Origin: Dolichospermum sp. LEGE 00240
Lineage (GTDB): Bacteria; Cyanobacteriota; Cyanobacteriia; Cyanobacteriales; Nostocaceae
Assembly: GCF_015207875.1 (NCBI RefSeq)
Contig: NZ_JADEVZ010000054.1
Coordinates: 1-34,940, forward strand
Direction of reading: 5' to 3'
Length of the DNA stretch: 34,940 nt
The notes below the pieces were generated by a model, which was not told the origin of the DNA, searched no databases, and was given only the letters and a program-made list of their open reading frames with translations. The translations under genes were made by a program, and so were the position numbers. This document shows, in pieces, positions 22,001 through 30,954 of the stretch (positions within the stretch are counted from its first letter, which is position 1; each line of letters opens with the position of its first letter).

Positions 22001-23581
22001 ATGAATAAACATTGGCTAATTTTTTGGAGTTTAGGTTTTTCCTGCTTGACTGTACCCGTCTTTGCTGGTGTCAAGGGTGCAAATTTTTTAGGTGCTAACG
22101 GTATTGATGCACTGAAACTACATCAAGCTCCTTATAATTTGACTGGGCGAAAAATTGCCATTGGTCAAGTAGAAATTGGTCGTCCGGGGATGTTTGGCTG
22201 GGATAAAGCCGTATCTAAAAATCGGGCTGTATCTCCATTTGCAGTTTTTTTACGCAATGTCCCGGCTAAGTCGAATGTTGGTGTTGATTCTCATGCCTAT
22301 AATGTTTCTGGTGTAATGGTAAGTCAAGATAAGGCTTTTCCTGGTGTCGCACCAAACGCCAGACTGTATTCTTCTGCTGTCGGATCTACAAAAAAAATTG
22401 GCCAACCGGAGGAGTGTTTATCGGCACAGCATATTGCTTTACAAAATGGTGCTGATGTGCGGGCGATTAATTTTAGTTTTGGTGAACCTCTGGAACGTGA
22501 TCCCCGACCAGAAGCTATGTTAGATGGTAATGCTTTACTAACATTATGTATTGACTGGTCTAGTCGTGTTCATGATGTTGTCTATTCCATTGCTGGCAAT
22601 CAAGGTAAAGGCGGGATTCCCATTCCTACAGATAATTTTAACGCAATTAATGTGGCTTTTTCTTCAGAACGCGAGGGAATTTTTAATAAAGTTCACGTTT
22701 CTAACTTGGCGAGTATTAACCAAGGTATAGAAAATCGTTTAGCAGGGAAGGAGTTTAATATTGGTGGGAGAAGTGGAATTAGTTTGGTTGCTCCTGGGAC
22801 TAATATTCCTTTACTTAATCTTGATGGTAAGTTAAATAAATCTACAGGTACGAGTTTTGCTGCACCACAGGTTACTGCTACTGTAGCATTATTACAGGAA
22901 TTCGTGGATAGACAGTTACGAACTAAACAAGCAAATTGGACTATTGATGCTCGTCGTCATCAAGTCATGAAAGCAATATTACTCAATTCTGCAGACAAGA
23001 TTCAAGATAGTGGTGATGGTTTACGGTTGGGAATGACGAGGACTTTAATTGATAAACAAAATCAAGATTGGTTAGCAACGGACGCTGATAAAAATCCCAA
23101 AATTCCCCTAGATGCTCAAATGGGAGCAGGTCATTTAAATGCTTTTCGAGCTTATCAACAATTGAATGGTGGTGAATGGAAGCCTGATGCACCAGTTCCG
23201 TCTATTGGTTGGAATTATGGTGCTGTTAATGCTAATTCTTCTAGAGAATATACTTTGGAAAAGGGTTTGAAACAAAATAGTTTCGTGGCTATTACTTTAA
23301 GTTGGGATCGTTTGGTGGAATTGGATGATAAAGACAAGAACCAGCAATATGATATAGGGGAAACATTTATAGATAAAGGATTAAATAATCTTGATGTTTA
23401 TTTGGTGAGAAATAATGAACTTGTTGTTTGTGATTCTGTAAGTGAGGTTGATAGTGTTGAACATATTTTTTGTTCAGTTCCTGCTAATGGTAATTATAAG
23501 ATTCGGGTGCAATTTAAAAAGCAGGTTAATGAAGCTATTCAACCTTATGCTTTGGCTTGGTGGACTGTCGGAGAAAAGTGA
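22001..23581 (+). CDS. Secreted S8 family (subtilisin-like) peptidase
   Basis: This 526-residue protein has a clear signal peptide (WLIFWSLGFSCLTVPVFAG). The S8 catalytic Ser285 lies in STGTSFAAPQVTATVALL, the oxyanion Asn200 in YSIAGNQGKGG, and the His98 region reads VDSHAYNVSGVMVS. The position normally held by the catalytic Asp is Glu58 (IAIGQVEIGRPG). A C-terminal domain of about 150 residues (from about 400) resembles a beta-rich pre-peptidase C-terminal-like module. The true start is the ATG at 22001; the upstream in-frame stretch is heptamer repeat. Target proteins are unknown. Confidence 0.85.
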   Translation: MNKHWLIFWSLGFSCLTVPVFAGVKGANFLGANGIDALKLHQAPYNLTGRKIAIGQVEIGRPGMFGWDKAVSKNRAVSPFAVFLRNVPAKSNVGVDSHAYNVSGVMVSQDKAFPGVAPNARLYSSAVGSTKKIGQPEECLSAQHIALQNGADVRAINFSFGEPLERDPRPEAMLDGNALLTLCIDWSSRVHDVVYSIAGNQGKGGIPIPTDNFNAINVAFSSEREGIFNKVHVSNLASINQGIENRLAGKEFNIGGRSGISLVAPGTNIPLLNLDGKLNKSTGTSFAAPQVTATVALLQEFVDRQLRTKQANWTIDARRHQVMKAILLNSADKIQDSGDGLRLGMTRTLIDKQNQDWLATDADKNPKIPLDAQMGAGHLNAFRAYQQLNGGEWKPDAPVPSIGWNYGAVNANSSREYTLEKGLKQNSFVAITLSWDRLVELDDKDKNQQYDIGETFIDKGLNNLDVYLVRNNELVVCDSVSEVDSVEHIFCSVPANGNYKIRVQFKKQVNEAIQPYALAWWTVGEK

Positions 23582-23684
23582 TAGATACAGCAAAATTCAG
23601 CAGATTATCGTTTAATTTGTTGAGGAAAGCCAGGAACATAAAAATTTTGGGGATTTTTAGGGACCAATTTCGGGGTTTTTAGCC

Positions 23685-23928
23685 TAAGTAGGGTTTGCTG
23701 ATAGCGTAGCGTGGCGTTAGCCATATAAAGCTAAAACCGTTTATTAATAAAGGTTTCGCTGATTTTTATCACAAGAAAGTGCAAGGTTTTGACAAATGGA
23801 GTCTCAAAATTGGTGTATTTTTCTGGGTGGGATTTAGAAAATTGAGGATATCCAGATAGTTGAAACTGTCAATCACCTATCACCTGTCACCTCCCCTCAC
23901 AGACAACTTTTTCAGCAAACCCTACTTA
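23685..23928. mobile_element. MITE family 3 (244 bp, 17-bp perfect terminal inverted repeats)
   Basis: TAAGTAGGGTTTGCTGA at 23685-23701 and TCAGCAAACCCTACTTA at 23912-23928 are perfect inverted ends. The inside is non-coding and contains a nested hairpin repeat (23698-23724) and a few CACCTGT heptamers. Only one copy is in the window. It occupies most of the 23582-23995 gap between the convergent subtilase and acsF genes. Confidence 0.7.
23698..23724 (+). repeat. Hairpin repeat CTGATAGCGTAGCGTGGCGT..., copy 1
   Basis: CTGATAGCGTAGCGTGGCGT followed by TAGCCAT. The reverse complement, with one change, is at 33456-33482. Here it lies directly at the inner edge of the MITE terminal repeat. Confidence 0.65.
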
Positions 23929-23937
23929 TCTTCTTAT

Positions 23938-23969
23938 AAAAAAAGTGGTTTTGTCCAAGACAAAACCAC
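23938..23969 (-). terminator. Intrinsic terminator of acsF
   Basis: GTGGTTTTGTC-CAA-GACAAAACCAC forms a perfect 11-bp stem. On the minus strand it is followed by TTTTTTT, a textbook terminator 27 bases past the acsF stop codon. Confidence 0.92.
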
Positions 23970-23995
23970 CTCCTCAAGCAAAAATTCAACTCAAA

Positions 23996-25072
23996 TTAAC
24001 GAGCTTGTCCGTGAGCAGAAGCCGCATCAATAGGCTTCATTAGATACAATTGTAATAGCTGCCAACCATGGGATACATAGATTGGGAATTTTTGGAAGAA
24101 TTGCAAGAATTTGGGAGTATTAGAGCTAGAAATTGCTGCCAATTTTTCGTTATTTTGGACGCAAACATCTAAACGCTGATAAAACACTGGGTTCTCAACA
24201 TCCAAAATCACTGGGAAGACTCTACCGGCGGTTTCATTGGTCTTCTTGATGACATGAATATCATACTCTCGTGCATCCAATCCCAAGGAAGCATAAAAAT
24301 CCTTGCGTTGAATATCATTGAGATACATAGTTGCAAATACTGACAACAGGAAGAAGCGACTCCAGAGTTTCGCTCTCCAGTCGTTCAACATTTGTGGCTG
24401 CGCTCTCATAACCGCATCAAAGAAATCACCGTGACGGTTTTCATCCTGACACCAGTTTTCAAAGAAACGGAAAATTGGATAAATCTGATCTTCAGGATGG
24501 GATTCTAAATGACGATAAATGGTGATATAACGCCAATAACCAATTTTTTCAGATAAATAGGTTGCGTAGAAGATGAATTTGGGCTTAAAGAAGGTATAAC
24601 TACGGCTTTTTGTCAAAAACCCTAAATCTAAGGAAAGATTAAAGTCTGACATGGCTTTGTTTAAGAACCCAGCGTGACGGGCTTCATCCCGTGACATCAG
24701 GTTAAAGCCTTCAGCTAAGAGAGGACTTTTATCCTTTAAGCGGCGACCGAGTTCTTTGTATAACAAGAAACCGGAAAACTCCGCTGTACAAGAACGTTCG
24801 AGAAATTCAACGAACAGTTTGCGAGTTTCCCCGTCAATATGCTCCCAGGATTGTTCAAACTGAGCATCCCGAACAAAGTGGTGGCGGTTGTAGTCAATGC
24901 GGAATTCTGCCACAATAGCTGCTAGTTCCTCTTCATTGATGGAAAGATCCATCCGCGCCATTTCATCGAAATCGGTTGTGTAAAACCTTGGTGTTAAAAG
25001 GGTTTCCTTCGCCGGGGACTTAACTCCAAAACGGATTTCGTCAGAGCTTGGTTTTCTGAGGGATTCTACCAT
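23996..25072 (-). CDS. acsF: Mg-protoporphyrin IX monomethyl ester (oxidative) cyclase
   Basis: This 358-residue diiron enzyme forms the fifth ring of chlorophyll, converting Mg-protoporphyrin IX monomethyl ester to protochlorophyllide with O2. Diiron ligands are visible in the ferritin-like helices: [29 protein letters not shown] and [18 protein letters not shown] (two E-x-x-H motifs). The start [20 protein letters not shown] is typical. It is the ordinary aerobic type; no heme oxygenase or hemN neighbours (as in the low-oxygen chlA-II cluster) are present. It works at the thylakoid/plasma membrane with Ycf54 (not in this window). Confidence 0.96.
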   Translation of the reverse strand: MVESLRKPSSDEIRFGVKSPAKETLLTPRFYTTDFDEMARMDLSINEEELAAIVAEFRIDYNRHHFVRDAQFEQSWEHIDGETRKLFVEFLERSCTAEFSGFLLYKELGRRLKDKSPLLAEGFNLMSRDEARHAGFLNKAMSDFNLSLDLGFLTKSRSYTFFKPKFIFYATYLSEKIGYWRYITIYRHLESHPEDQIYPIFRFFENWCQDENRHGDFFDAVMRAQPQMLNDWRAKLWSRFFLLSVFATMYLNDIQRKDFYASLGLDAREYDIHVIKKTNETAGRVFPVILDVENPVFYQRLDVCVQNNEKLAAISSSNTPKFLQFFQKFPIYVSHGWQLLQLYLMKPIDAASAHGQAR

Positions 25073-25289
25073 GTTTTGATTTGCTCTTTTATCTTTCTTT
25101 TCTTGATGACACCAGAAAGCCGATTCTTATGCTTTCACAAGGTGTAGCAGACAACAATTATGATTTTGTATGAAATTCAGTGTAGCAATATCTAGCCCAA
25201 AAATGAGCAGATAAATGATTAAGAGTTGCAAAAATCCACAAAAACCGATTTACACTTTAATTTTGCTGCCAATCGGGATTATAGATTTA
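25073..25289. other. Upstream region of acsF
   Basis: AT-rich, without a supported gene. The minus-strand promoter of acsF should lie here, but I could not assign -10 and -35 boxes with confidence (a TACACT box read leftward near 25180 is the best candidate). Confidence 0.35.
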
Positions 25290-25421
25290 ACGTGAGTTCG
25301 GAGTTTCTCCTTCGGAGACGCTACGCGAACGGAGTTATGATTTTTTCAACGAGATCATAAGGGCTTGAGACTCCTACGTGGGGTGAGTTTTCCACAAATT
25401 ATCCTTATGTCGAACTCACGT
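25290..25421 (+). mobile_element. MITE family 2, copy 2 (132 bp, the most compact copy)
   Basis: ACGTGAGTTCG at the left and CGAACTCACGT at the right are perfect 11-bp inverted ends. The inside has TTCTCCTTCGGAGACGCTAC, ATGATTTTTTCAACGAGATC and GGGTGAGTTTTCCACAAATT. Apparent open frames across it are by-products of the repeat and are not genes. Confidence 0.8.
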
Positions 25422-25549
25422 AGGTTTAATGCCGCTCTGGGGGAGCAAAACGTTAAATTAGCCAAAACCGAGGAAAATCATGTAAACTGGGAAAATAATT
25501 GTTTGTCAGTTGTAAACATTTCCCTTTCTACAGTGTCAATCAACAATAC

Positions 25550-25586
25550 CTTGCCATAACAACAATTTTCAACGCTAACCTACTTA
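25550..25586 (+). repeat. 37-bp dispersed repeat just upstream of a gene, copy 2
   Basis: CTTGCCATAACAACAATTTT followed by CAACGCTAACCTACTTA, matching 11127-11163. It ends 27 bases before the HD-domain gene. A related AAGTAGGTTAGCATTGCC is seen in reverse at 29220-29237. Confidence 0.6.
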
Positions 25587-25613
25587 TATTAAAATATAGT
25601 TTGAGAACTCCGT

Positions 25614-26483
25614 ATGTTCAATACCACTGAAATTATAATTAATGCTTTTGTTAGTCAAGTCCGGGAAGGATACCAACGGACTTACGGTGGGTTAAACACG
25701 AATTATCAAGACATTATTGCTTGGGCTGGTAATATGGCGTTGGAAAATATCGCCAACAGCGATGCTTTATACCATAATGTTGAACATTCTGTACTGGTTA
25801 CTCTGGTAGGACAGGAAATTTTGCGGGGTAAACATATCCGTGAGGGTGGGGTTTCCTGCGAGGATTGGCTGCATTGCATTATTTCCCTGCTCTGTCATGA
25901 TATTGGTTATGTCAAAGGTGTTTGTCGCCAAGATCAGGAATCTGAGGGTTTATACGCTACCGGTCAGGGTGGTGACATGATTTCCCTGCCTGTTGGTGCT
26001 TCCGATGCCAGTCTTACTCACTATCATGTGGATAGATCTAAACAATTTATTGATGAACGTTTTGGTGGACATCCATTGATTGATGCTGAAGTAATTAAAA
26101 GTAATATTGAATTGACTAGATTTCCCGTACCTGCGCTAGATGATCATCACGATGCCCATAGTTTTGCTAGTTTAGTCCGTGCGGCAGATTTAATTGGTCA
26201 GTTAAGTGACCCACGTTATTTGAAAAAAATCACTAGTTTATACTATGAGTTTGAAGAAACAGGCGTAACGAAGATTTTGGGATATCAAAATCCTGGAGAT
26301 TTACGGAAAAACTACGCCAAGTTTTATTGGAATAGTGTTTACCCTTATATTACAGATGGTCTACGTTATCTATCCTTGACTCAACAAGGAAAACAAGTTA
26401 TTGCCAATCTTTACTCTAATGTGTTTGTGATTGAACATGAAAAACCAGAATTACAGTATTTGGCTGAACAATTTAATTCTTAA
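25614..26483 (+). CDS. HD-domain metal-dependent phosphohydrolase
   Basis: This 289-residue protein shows the HD superfamily pattern: H54 and H58 in ALYHNVEHSVLVTLVGQEIL, the HD doublet 95-96 in SLLCHDIGYVKGV, and a later HDAHSFASLVRAADLIGQLSD with the final metal-binding Asp. HD proteins hydrolyse phosphate esters of nucleotides or cyclic nucleotides. The arrangement resembles conserved Nostocales 'HD domain' proteins of unknown substrate. The gene is 38 bases upstream of the RecB-like nuclease gene and probably in the same operon, hinting at a nucleic-acid or nucleotide role for both. Confidence 0.82.
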   Translation: MFNTTEIIINAFVSQVREGYQRTYGGLNTNYQDIIAWAGNMALENIANSDALYHNVEHSVLVTLVGQEILRGKHIREGGVSCEDWLHCIISLLCHDIGYVKGVCRQDQESEGLYATGQGGDMISLPVGASDASLTHYHVDRSKQFIDERFGGHPLIDAEVIKSNIELTRFPVPALDDHHDAHSFASLVRAADLIGQLSDPRYLKKITSLYYEFEETGVTKILGYQNPGDLRKNYAKFYWNSVYPYITDGLRYLSLTQQGKQVIANLYSNVFVIEHEKPELQYLAEQFNS

Positions 26484-26521
26484 TTGTCCTGTAATTTCTA
26501 AATTATTGTTAGCTTAAAAGG

Positions 26522-27964
26522 ATGTTAATTAATGCTCAACTTTTACTACAGTTTCAACGTTGTCAGCGGCGACCTTTTTTAGATGTTTATGGTGATTATC
26601 TTCAGCGGGAGATTACCAACGAGTTAATGTTGAAGGTGCAACAGGACAAAAATCTTCATCATCAGCGGATAGTCAGAAAGTTAAGTTATTACGAACCGGA
26701 TTATGTTGCGGGTGATTGGCAAGGGGGAGCAGCATCAACTCTAGAATTGATGCAGCAAGGGGTGAGTTATATTCGTCGTGGGGTAATATTAACTACCTAT
26801 CGTCAAGGATATACTTTGCTGAGTCGCCCGGATTTGCTTGTGAAACAGCCGGGGAAATCCCGTTTCGGCAATTGGAATTATGTCCCGGTTAATATTGAAT
26901 TGGGTAAACGTCCTAAGCAGGAATATCAGGTAGTTATTGCTTTTCACGCCCAAGTTTTAGCTACGGTTCAGGATGTGGTGTTGAGGAAAGCTGGGCTGAT
27001 ATTGCGAGATAAAGATAAAACTTATGTGGTGGATTTAGATAAATGGACACCACAAATGTTGGATATTTTAGGGGCATATATTCAAGTTATTGAGTCGGTG
27101 GAAGCGCCAGAGATTTTTATTTCTCGGCAGAAATGTAATCTTTGTCCCTGGTATAATTATTGTTATGAGAAAGCGAGATCTCAAGATCACCTTTCTCTGT
27201 TGCCAGGTGTAACACCGATTCGCTATACTCAACTGCAAAATCTGGACATTACAACTTTAGCAGCACTGGCACAGACCCATCGTAGCACCTTAGAAAACTT
27301 AACAGGATTTGATAGTCATGTGGCGGCTAAATTAGTTGTTCAAGCCCAATCTGTATTCACTAAACAACCCTTAATTCTTGCTGATTCCTTTTCTTTAGAA
27401 TATTTGACTTTTACAGCCCCGATTGAACTTTATTTTGATATTGAAGCCCAGCCAGATTTAAATTTAAATTATCTGTTAGGTGTTTTAGTTGTGGATAGAG
27501 TTGCTAATACTGAAAAGTTTTATGCTTTTTTGGCGGAAGAACCAGAACAAGAACCACTAATTTGGCAGCAATTTCTGAATTTAGTGAATCAATATCCCCA
27601 AGCACCAATTTATCATTTTTGTGCTTATGAAGTAGATACAGTCAAACGCCTGGGAAAACTTTATCGCACACCTCATACTCAAATTCATCCTCTCCTGAAT
27701 CGGTTTATTGATATCTATGAACAATTAATTCAAAGTGTGGCTTTACCTATAGATAGTTATGCGTTGAAAACCATTGCCCGTTGGGTGGGGTTTGAATGGC
27801 GTGAACAAGAAGCCAATGGTGCTAAATGTATTTACTGGTATGATAAGTGGTTAGAAACAGGCGATCGCACTTTATTAGAACTCATCCAAGACTACAATGA
27901 AGATGACTGTCGCGCCACCCGTACCGTCAAAGATTGGCTAGTCAGTTTTTTCACAAGTACATAA
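26522..27964 (+). CDS. TM0106-family RecB-like nuclease with Fe-S cysteines and C-terminal exonuclease domain
   Basis: This 480-residue protein has two domains. The N-terminal half is Cas4/RecB-like: D104 in LLSRPDLLV, E126 and K129 in VNIELGKRPKQEY, plus C14 and the trio C205, C208, C214 (KCNLCPWYNYC) that would hold a 4Fe-4S cluster. The C-terminal half is an RNase H-like DEDD exonuclease (D306 and E308 in LYFDIEAQPDLNLNYLLGVL, ending in YNEDDCRATRTVKDWL). The whole is the known 'TM0106 RecB-like' architecture; its cellular job is not established. It likely belongs to a two-gene unit with the HD protein. Confidence 0.87.
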   Translation: MLINAQLLLQFQRCQRRPFLDVYGDYLQREITNELMLKVQQDKNLHHQRIVRKLSYYEPDYVAGDWQGGAASTLELMQQGVSYIRRGVILTTYRQGYTLLSRPDLLVKQPGKSRFGNWNYVPVNIELGKRPKQEYQVVIAFHAQVLATVQDVVLRKAGLILRDKDKTYVVDLDKWTPQMLDILGAYIQVIESVEAPEIFISRQKCNLCPWYNYCYEKARSQDHLSLLPGVTPIRYTQLQNLDITTLAALAQTHRSTLENLTGFDSHVAAKLVVQAQSVFTKQPLILADSFSLEYLTFTAPIELYFDIEAQPDLNLNYLLGVLVVDRVANTEKFYAFLAEEPEQEPLIWQQFLNLVNQYPQAPIYHFCAYEVDTVKRLGKLYRTPHTQIHPLLNRFIDIYEQLIQSVALPIDSYALKTIARWVGFEWREQEANGAKCIYWYDKWLETGDRTLLELIQDYNEDDCRATRTVKDWLVSFFTST

Positions 27965-28036
27965 AACTTAAAACTTCCTTCTTCTTCCTAATTTCTACCT
28001 GGGCGCAGGCCCTGCGCCCCTACCTCCTATTATTCT

Positions 28037-29215
28037 ATGTTGCATCTTCCAAAACTTGGGAAACTATCCCTAATTCTCATCTTTACCATTCCACTAATTC
28101 TGATTAGTTTGCTGTTTAATAATTTTGCTTCTGCTTCTTTCGTAATCACCGGCATAGAATTTATTGGTCAAGCCACCTTACCCACAGGTTTAACTTTCCA
28201 AAAAACCGAATTTGGCGGTTTATCGGGAATAACCTACGATGCCAAAAATAACTTGTACTATGCAATATCTGATGACAGAGGGCAAAAAGTACCACCTCGG
28301 TTTTATACTTTAACAATTGATCTGAGTCGAGGTAAATTAACTAATAACGATGTTGTTCCCGTAGGTGTAACGAACTTATTAGATAATAATCAACCATTCC
28401 TCCCCAATACTACTGATACAGAAGGAATTGCCCTCACTAATCAAGATACTATATTTGTTTCCTCCGAAGGTGACGTAGACAGACTCATCAATCCCTTCAT
28501 TAAAGAATTTGCACTCGCTTCTGGACAAACAATTAATACCCTATCCATACCAGATAAATTTTTGCCAGATTCTCAAAAGCAAAAAGGTATTCGCAACAAC
28601 TTAGCCTTTGAAAGTCTCACCATTACACCGAATCAAAAACTTCTCTTTACAGCCACCGAAAACGCCTTAATTCAAGATGGGACAGCAACCCAATCGGGTG
28701 TTGGTACTTCTTGCCGCATTTTGCAGTATAACCTCTTAACCCAGCAGCCAGAACAGGAATTTCTCTACCAAACACAACCAGTGACACCCTTGTTTAATCC
28801 TACAGGTAAATTTGCCAGCGGCTTACCTGATTTACTAGCGATTGATAACGCAGGAAACTTTCTCAGTATAGAAAGAAGTTTCACGGGTTTGGGATTTACA
28901 GTGTTGCTGTTTCAAGTTTCCCTAAATAACGCTACAGACATCCATAACATAGACAGCATTACTAAAATTGACCTCGATAAAATCCAGCCAGCAGCAAAAA
29001 AACTTCTCTTAGATTTACGAACTTTAGATGTATCATTAGATAATATTGAGGGATTAACCTTAGGTGCAAAACTCCCCGACGGACAACCATCACTAATTTT
29101 AATCAGCGATAATAATTTTAACAGACTACAACAAACCCAAATTTTAGCCTTTAAGCTGAAAATTGAATCTCCACTAACTAAATTATTACGCCGCTTCAGA
29201 ATACCCAACTTTTAA
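28037..29215 (+). CDS. Exported phytase-like esterase domain protein
   Basis: This 392-residue protein begins with a hydrophobic signal or anchor (LSLILIFTIPLILISLLF). The rest matches the 'esterase-like activity of phytase' beta-propeller family: FGGLSGITYDAKNNLYYAIS, TDTEGIALTNQDTIFVSSEG, LAFESLTITPNQKLLFTATE and LDNIEGLTLGAKLPDGQPSLI. These proteins are exported and bind metals, and some hydrolyse phosphate esters; the activity here is unproven. The family commonly appears in cyanobacteria. It is followed closely by the kinase gene (62 bases), which may share its transcript. Confidence 0.83.
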   Translation: MLHLPKLGKLSLILIFTIPLILISLLFNNFASASFVITGIEFIGQATLPTGLTFQKTEFGGLSGITYDAKNNLYYAISDDRGQKVPPRFYTLTIDLSRGKLTNNDVVPVGVTNLLDNNQPFLPNTTDTEGIALTNQDTIFVSSEGDVDRLINPFIKEFALASGQTINTLSIPDKFLPDSQKQKGIRNNLAFESLTITPNQKLLFTATENALIQDGTATQSGVGTSCRILQYNLLTQQPEQEFLYQTQPVTPLFNPTGKFASGLPDLLAIDNAGNFLSIERSFTGLGFTVLLFQVSLNNATDIHNIDSITKIDLDKIQPAAKKLLLDLRTLDVSLDNIEGLTLGAKLPDGQPSLILISDNNFNRLQQTQILAFKLKIESPLTKLLRRFRIPNF

Positions 29216-29277
29216 AAATAAGTAGGTTAGCATTGCCATTTAAAGTGAATCCCATCTTGACTGTAGAGGTTATTAAC

Positions 29278-30750
29278 GTGAATAATAGTCCATACCTGCC
29301 TCCACAAAATCAGGAGTTGGTAGCCAACCGTTATCAAATTAAAACATTAATTGAAAGAGGTGGCATGGGTGAGGTATTTTTAGCAGAAGATATGCTGCTA
29401 GGAGGAACACCAGTAGCCATTAAGTTTTTATCTCAAACTGTTATTGATACTCAAAGACAAGAAAGCTTTAACCGTGAAGCCCTTCTCAGTGCAGCTTTAA
29501 GCCAAAAAAGTGTTCATATTGTTCATGCTTATGATTATGGTGTAACGAGTAATGGCAACCCATATTATGTCATGGAATATTTATCTGGACAAAGTTTGAA
29601 GGAATTAATTCCTCTGTCTGTCCCAGGTTTTCTCAATCTATCTCGGCAAATTTGTTTAGGCTTAAAATGCGCTCATCAAGGTGTCAATATTGACGGAAAA
29701 ATTCAGCCATTAGTGCATAGAGATATTAAACCAGCTAATATTATTGTCACTCCAGATCCCATCTTAGGTAAATTAGTGAAAATATTGGATTTTGGCATTG
29801 CTAAATTTCTCAATAGTACAGAATCAATGACTAACAGTGAAGAATTTTACGGAACTTTGCCATACTGTTCTCCTGAACAATTGGACGGTGGAGATATAGA
29901 TAGTCGTTCGGATATTTATAGCTTAGGTGTAGTCATGTTTGAAATGTTGACAGGGGAAAAACCTTGGCAACCACCAGCGGAAGGATTTGGGGCTTGGTAT
30001 CAAGTACATTTATTTGAATCGCCAAAACACATATCAGAGATAAAACCCAGTCTCCAAGTCCCAAAGCAACTTAATGATCTAATTATTAATTGTTTAGCTA
30101 AAAAGCCAGATCAACGTCCCCAAAATATGATGGAAATTCTCCGGATTTTGGATGAAATAGAACAATCTTTAGACGAAGCATCTTTAACTTCAGGTTTGGG
30201 AAATTCTGAATTATCTAAACCGAAAATAATACTTGATCAACAATTTACTTGGCCTCAAAATAAACCAATTCAAAAAATTGTTTTTCCTCAACTCATTAGT
30301 GACAAAAAAGTATCTACAGCTTCTTTATGGATAATGTTGCCAGAATTAGAAATTCAAAATTATGCCTATACTACACGCTACACTCGATTTATTTTTATTA
30401 CACATCCCCATCCGATGTTGTTATGGATAACACTACTTTACGACCATGACCTTACCCCTAAGTGGCTACCATGTTACTTGGATATGCAAAATTCCCAAAA
30501 TCTCAAATTGGTGTGGTCATTGGCGGAAAATGAGTCCTATTCCTTACTTTTCTTTACCTTGGAACCTTCACATTGCTGCACTAATATGTTCAGTATTAGT
30601 ATTTCTCCCTTACAAACACAAAATCTCAAAAATTGGGTGCAACAAAGTCAGAGTATGAAAGCTTCTACAAATTCCGGTATAAGTAAAGACTTGTTAAAGC
30701 AGCAATATAGACAAATTCAATTAGAAATATTAAAGCATTTACAATCATAG
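29278..30750 (+). CDS. Serine/threonine protein kinase (PknB-like)
   Basis: This protein of about 490 residues has a complete Hanks-type kinase domain at the N-terminus: the glycine-rich loop RGGMGEVFLAED, VAIK (Lys49), VHRDIKPANIIV (catalytic Asp149), ILDFGIAKF (Asp171), YCSPEQLDGG and SDIYSLGVVMFEMLTGEKPW. The C-terminal 170 residues are a cyanobacterial region of unknown fold with no membrane helix. I chose the GTG at 29278 because GAGG lies eight bases upstream; the frame is open back to a TTG at 29233, inside a repeat-like stretch, and GTG 29245 is also possible. Substrates are unknown. Confidence 0.88.
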   Translation: MNNSPYLPPQNQELVANRYQIKTLIERGGMGEVFLAEDMLLGGTPVAIKFLSQTVIDTQRQESFNREALLSAALSQKSVHIVHAYDYGVTSNGNPYYVMEYLSGQSLKELIPLSVPGFLNLSRQICLGLKCAHQGVNIDGKIQPLVHRDIKPANIIVTPDPILGKLVKILDFGIAKFLNSTESMTNSEEFYGTLPYCSPEQLDGGDIDSRSDIYSLGVVMFEMLTGEKPWQPPAEGFGAWYQVHLFESPKHISEIKPSLQVPKQLNDLIINCLAKKPDQRPQNMMEILRILDEIEQSLDEASLTSGLGNSELSKPKIILDQQFTWPQNKPIQKIVFPQLISDKKVSTASLWIMLPELEIQNYAYTTRYTRFIFITHPHPMLLWITLLYDHDLTPKWLPCYLDMQNSQNLKLVWSLAENESYSLLFFTLEPSHCCTNMFSISISPLQTQNLKNWVQQSQSMKASTNSGISKDLLKQQYRQIQLEILKHLQS

Positions 30751-30774
30751 ATATACTAAGCACGGGTGAGATTT

Positions 30775-30941
30775 AAACCCACCCAGGTACGTGAGTTCGG
30801 AGTTCGGAGTTTCTCCTTCGGAGACGCTACGCGAAGGGAGTTATGATTTTTTCAACGAGATCATAAGGGCTTGAGACTCCTAAGTGGGGTGAGTTTTCCA
30901 CAAATTATCGTTATGGCGAACTCAGGTACGCAGGTGGGTTT
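30775..30941 (+). mobile_element. MITE family 2, copy 3, inside an outer inverted repeat
   Basis: The core element runs from about 30790 (CGTGAGTTCGG) to 30925 (GCGAACTCAGG) with all family landmarks, in the same orientation as the other copies. Outside it, AAACCCACC (30775-30783) and GGTGGGTTT (30933-30941) form a further 9-bp inverted repeat. The whole structure lies 25 bases after the kinase stop codon and could fold as one long hairpin. Confidence 0.75.
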
Positions 30942-30954
30942 TGTCTGTGTAGAT

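Noticed and set aside
23996-25072. acsF as part of a low-oxygen chlorophyll/heme cluster
   Set aside because: No ho2 or hemN-type gene is adjacent, and the gene is followed by its own strong terminator.
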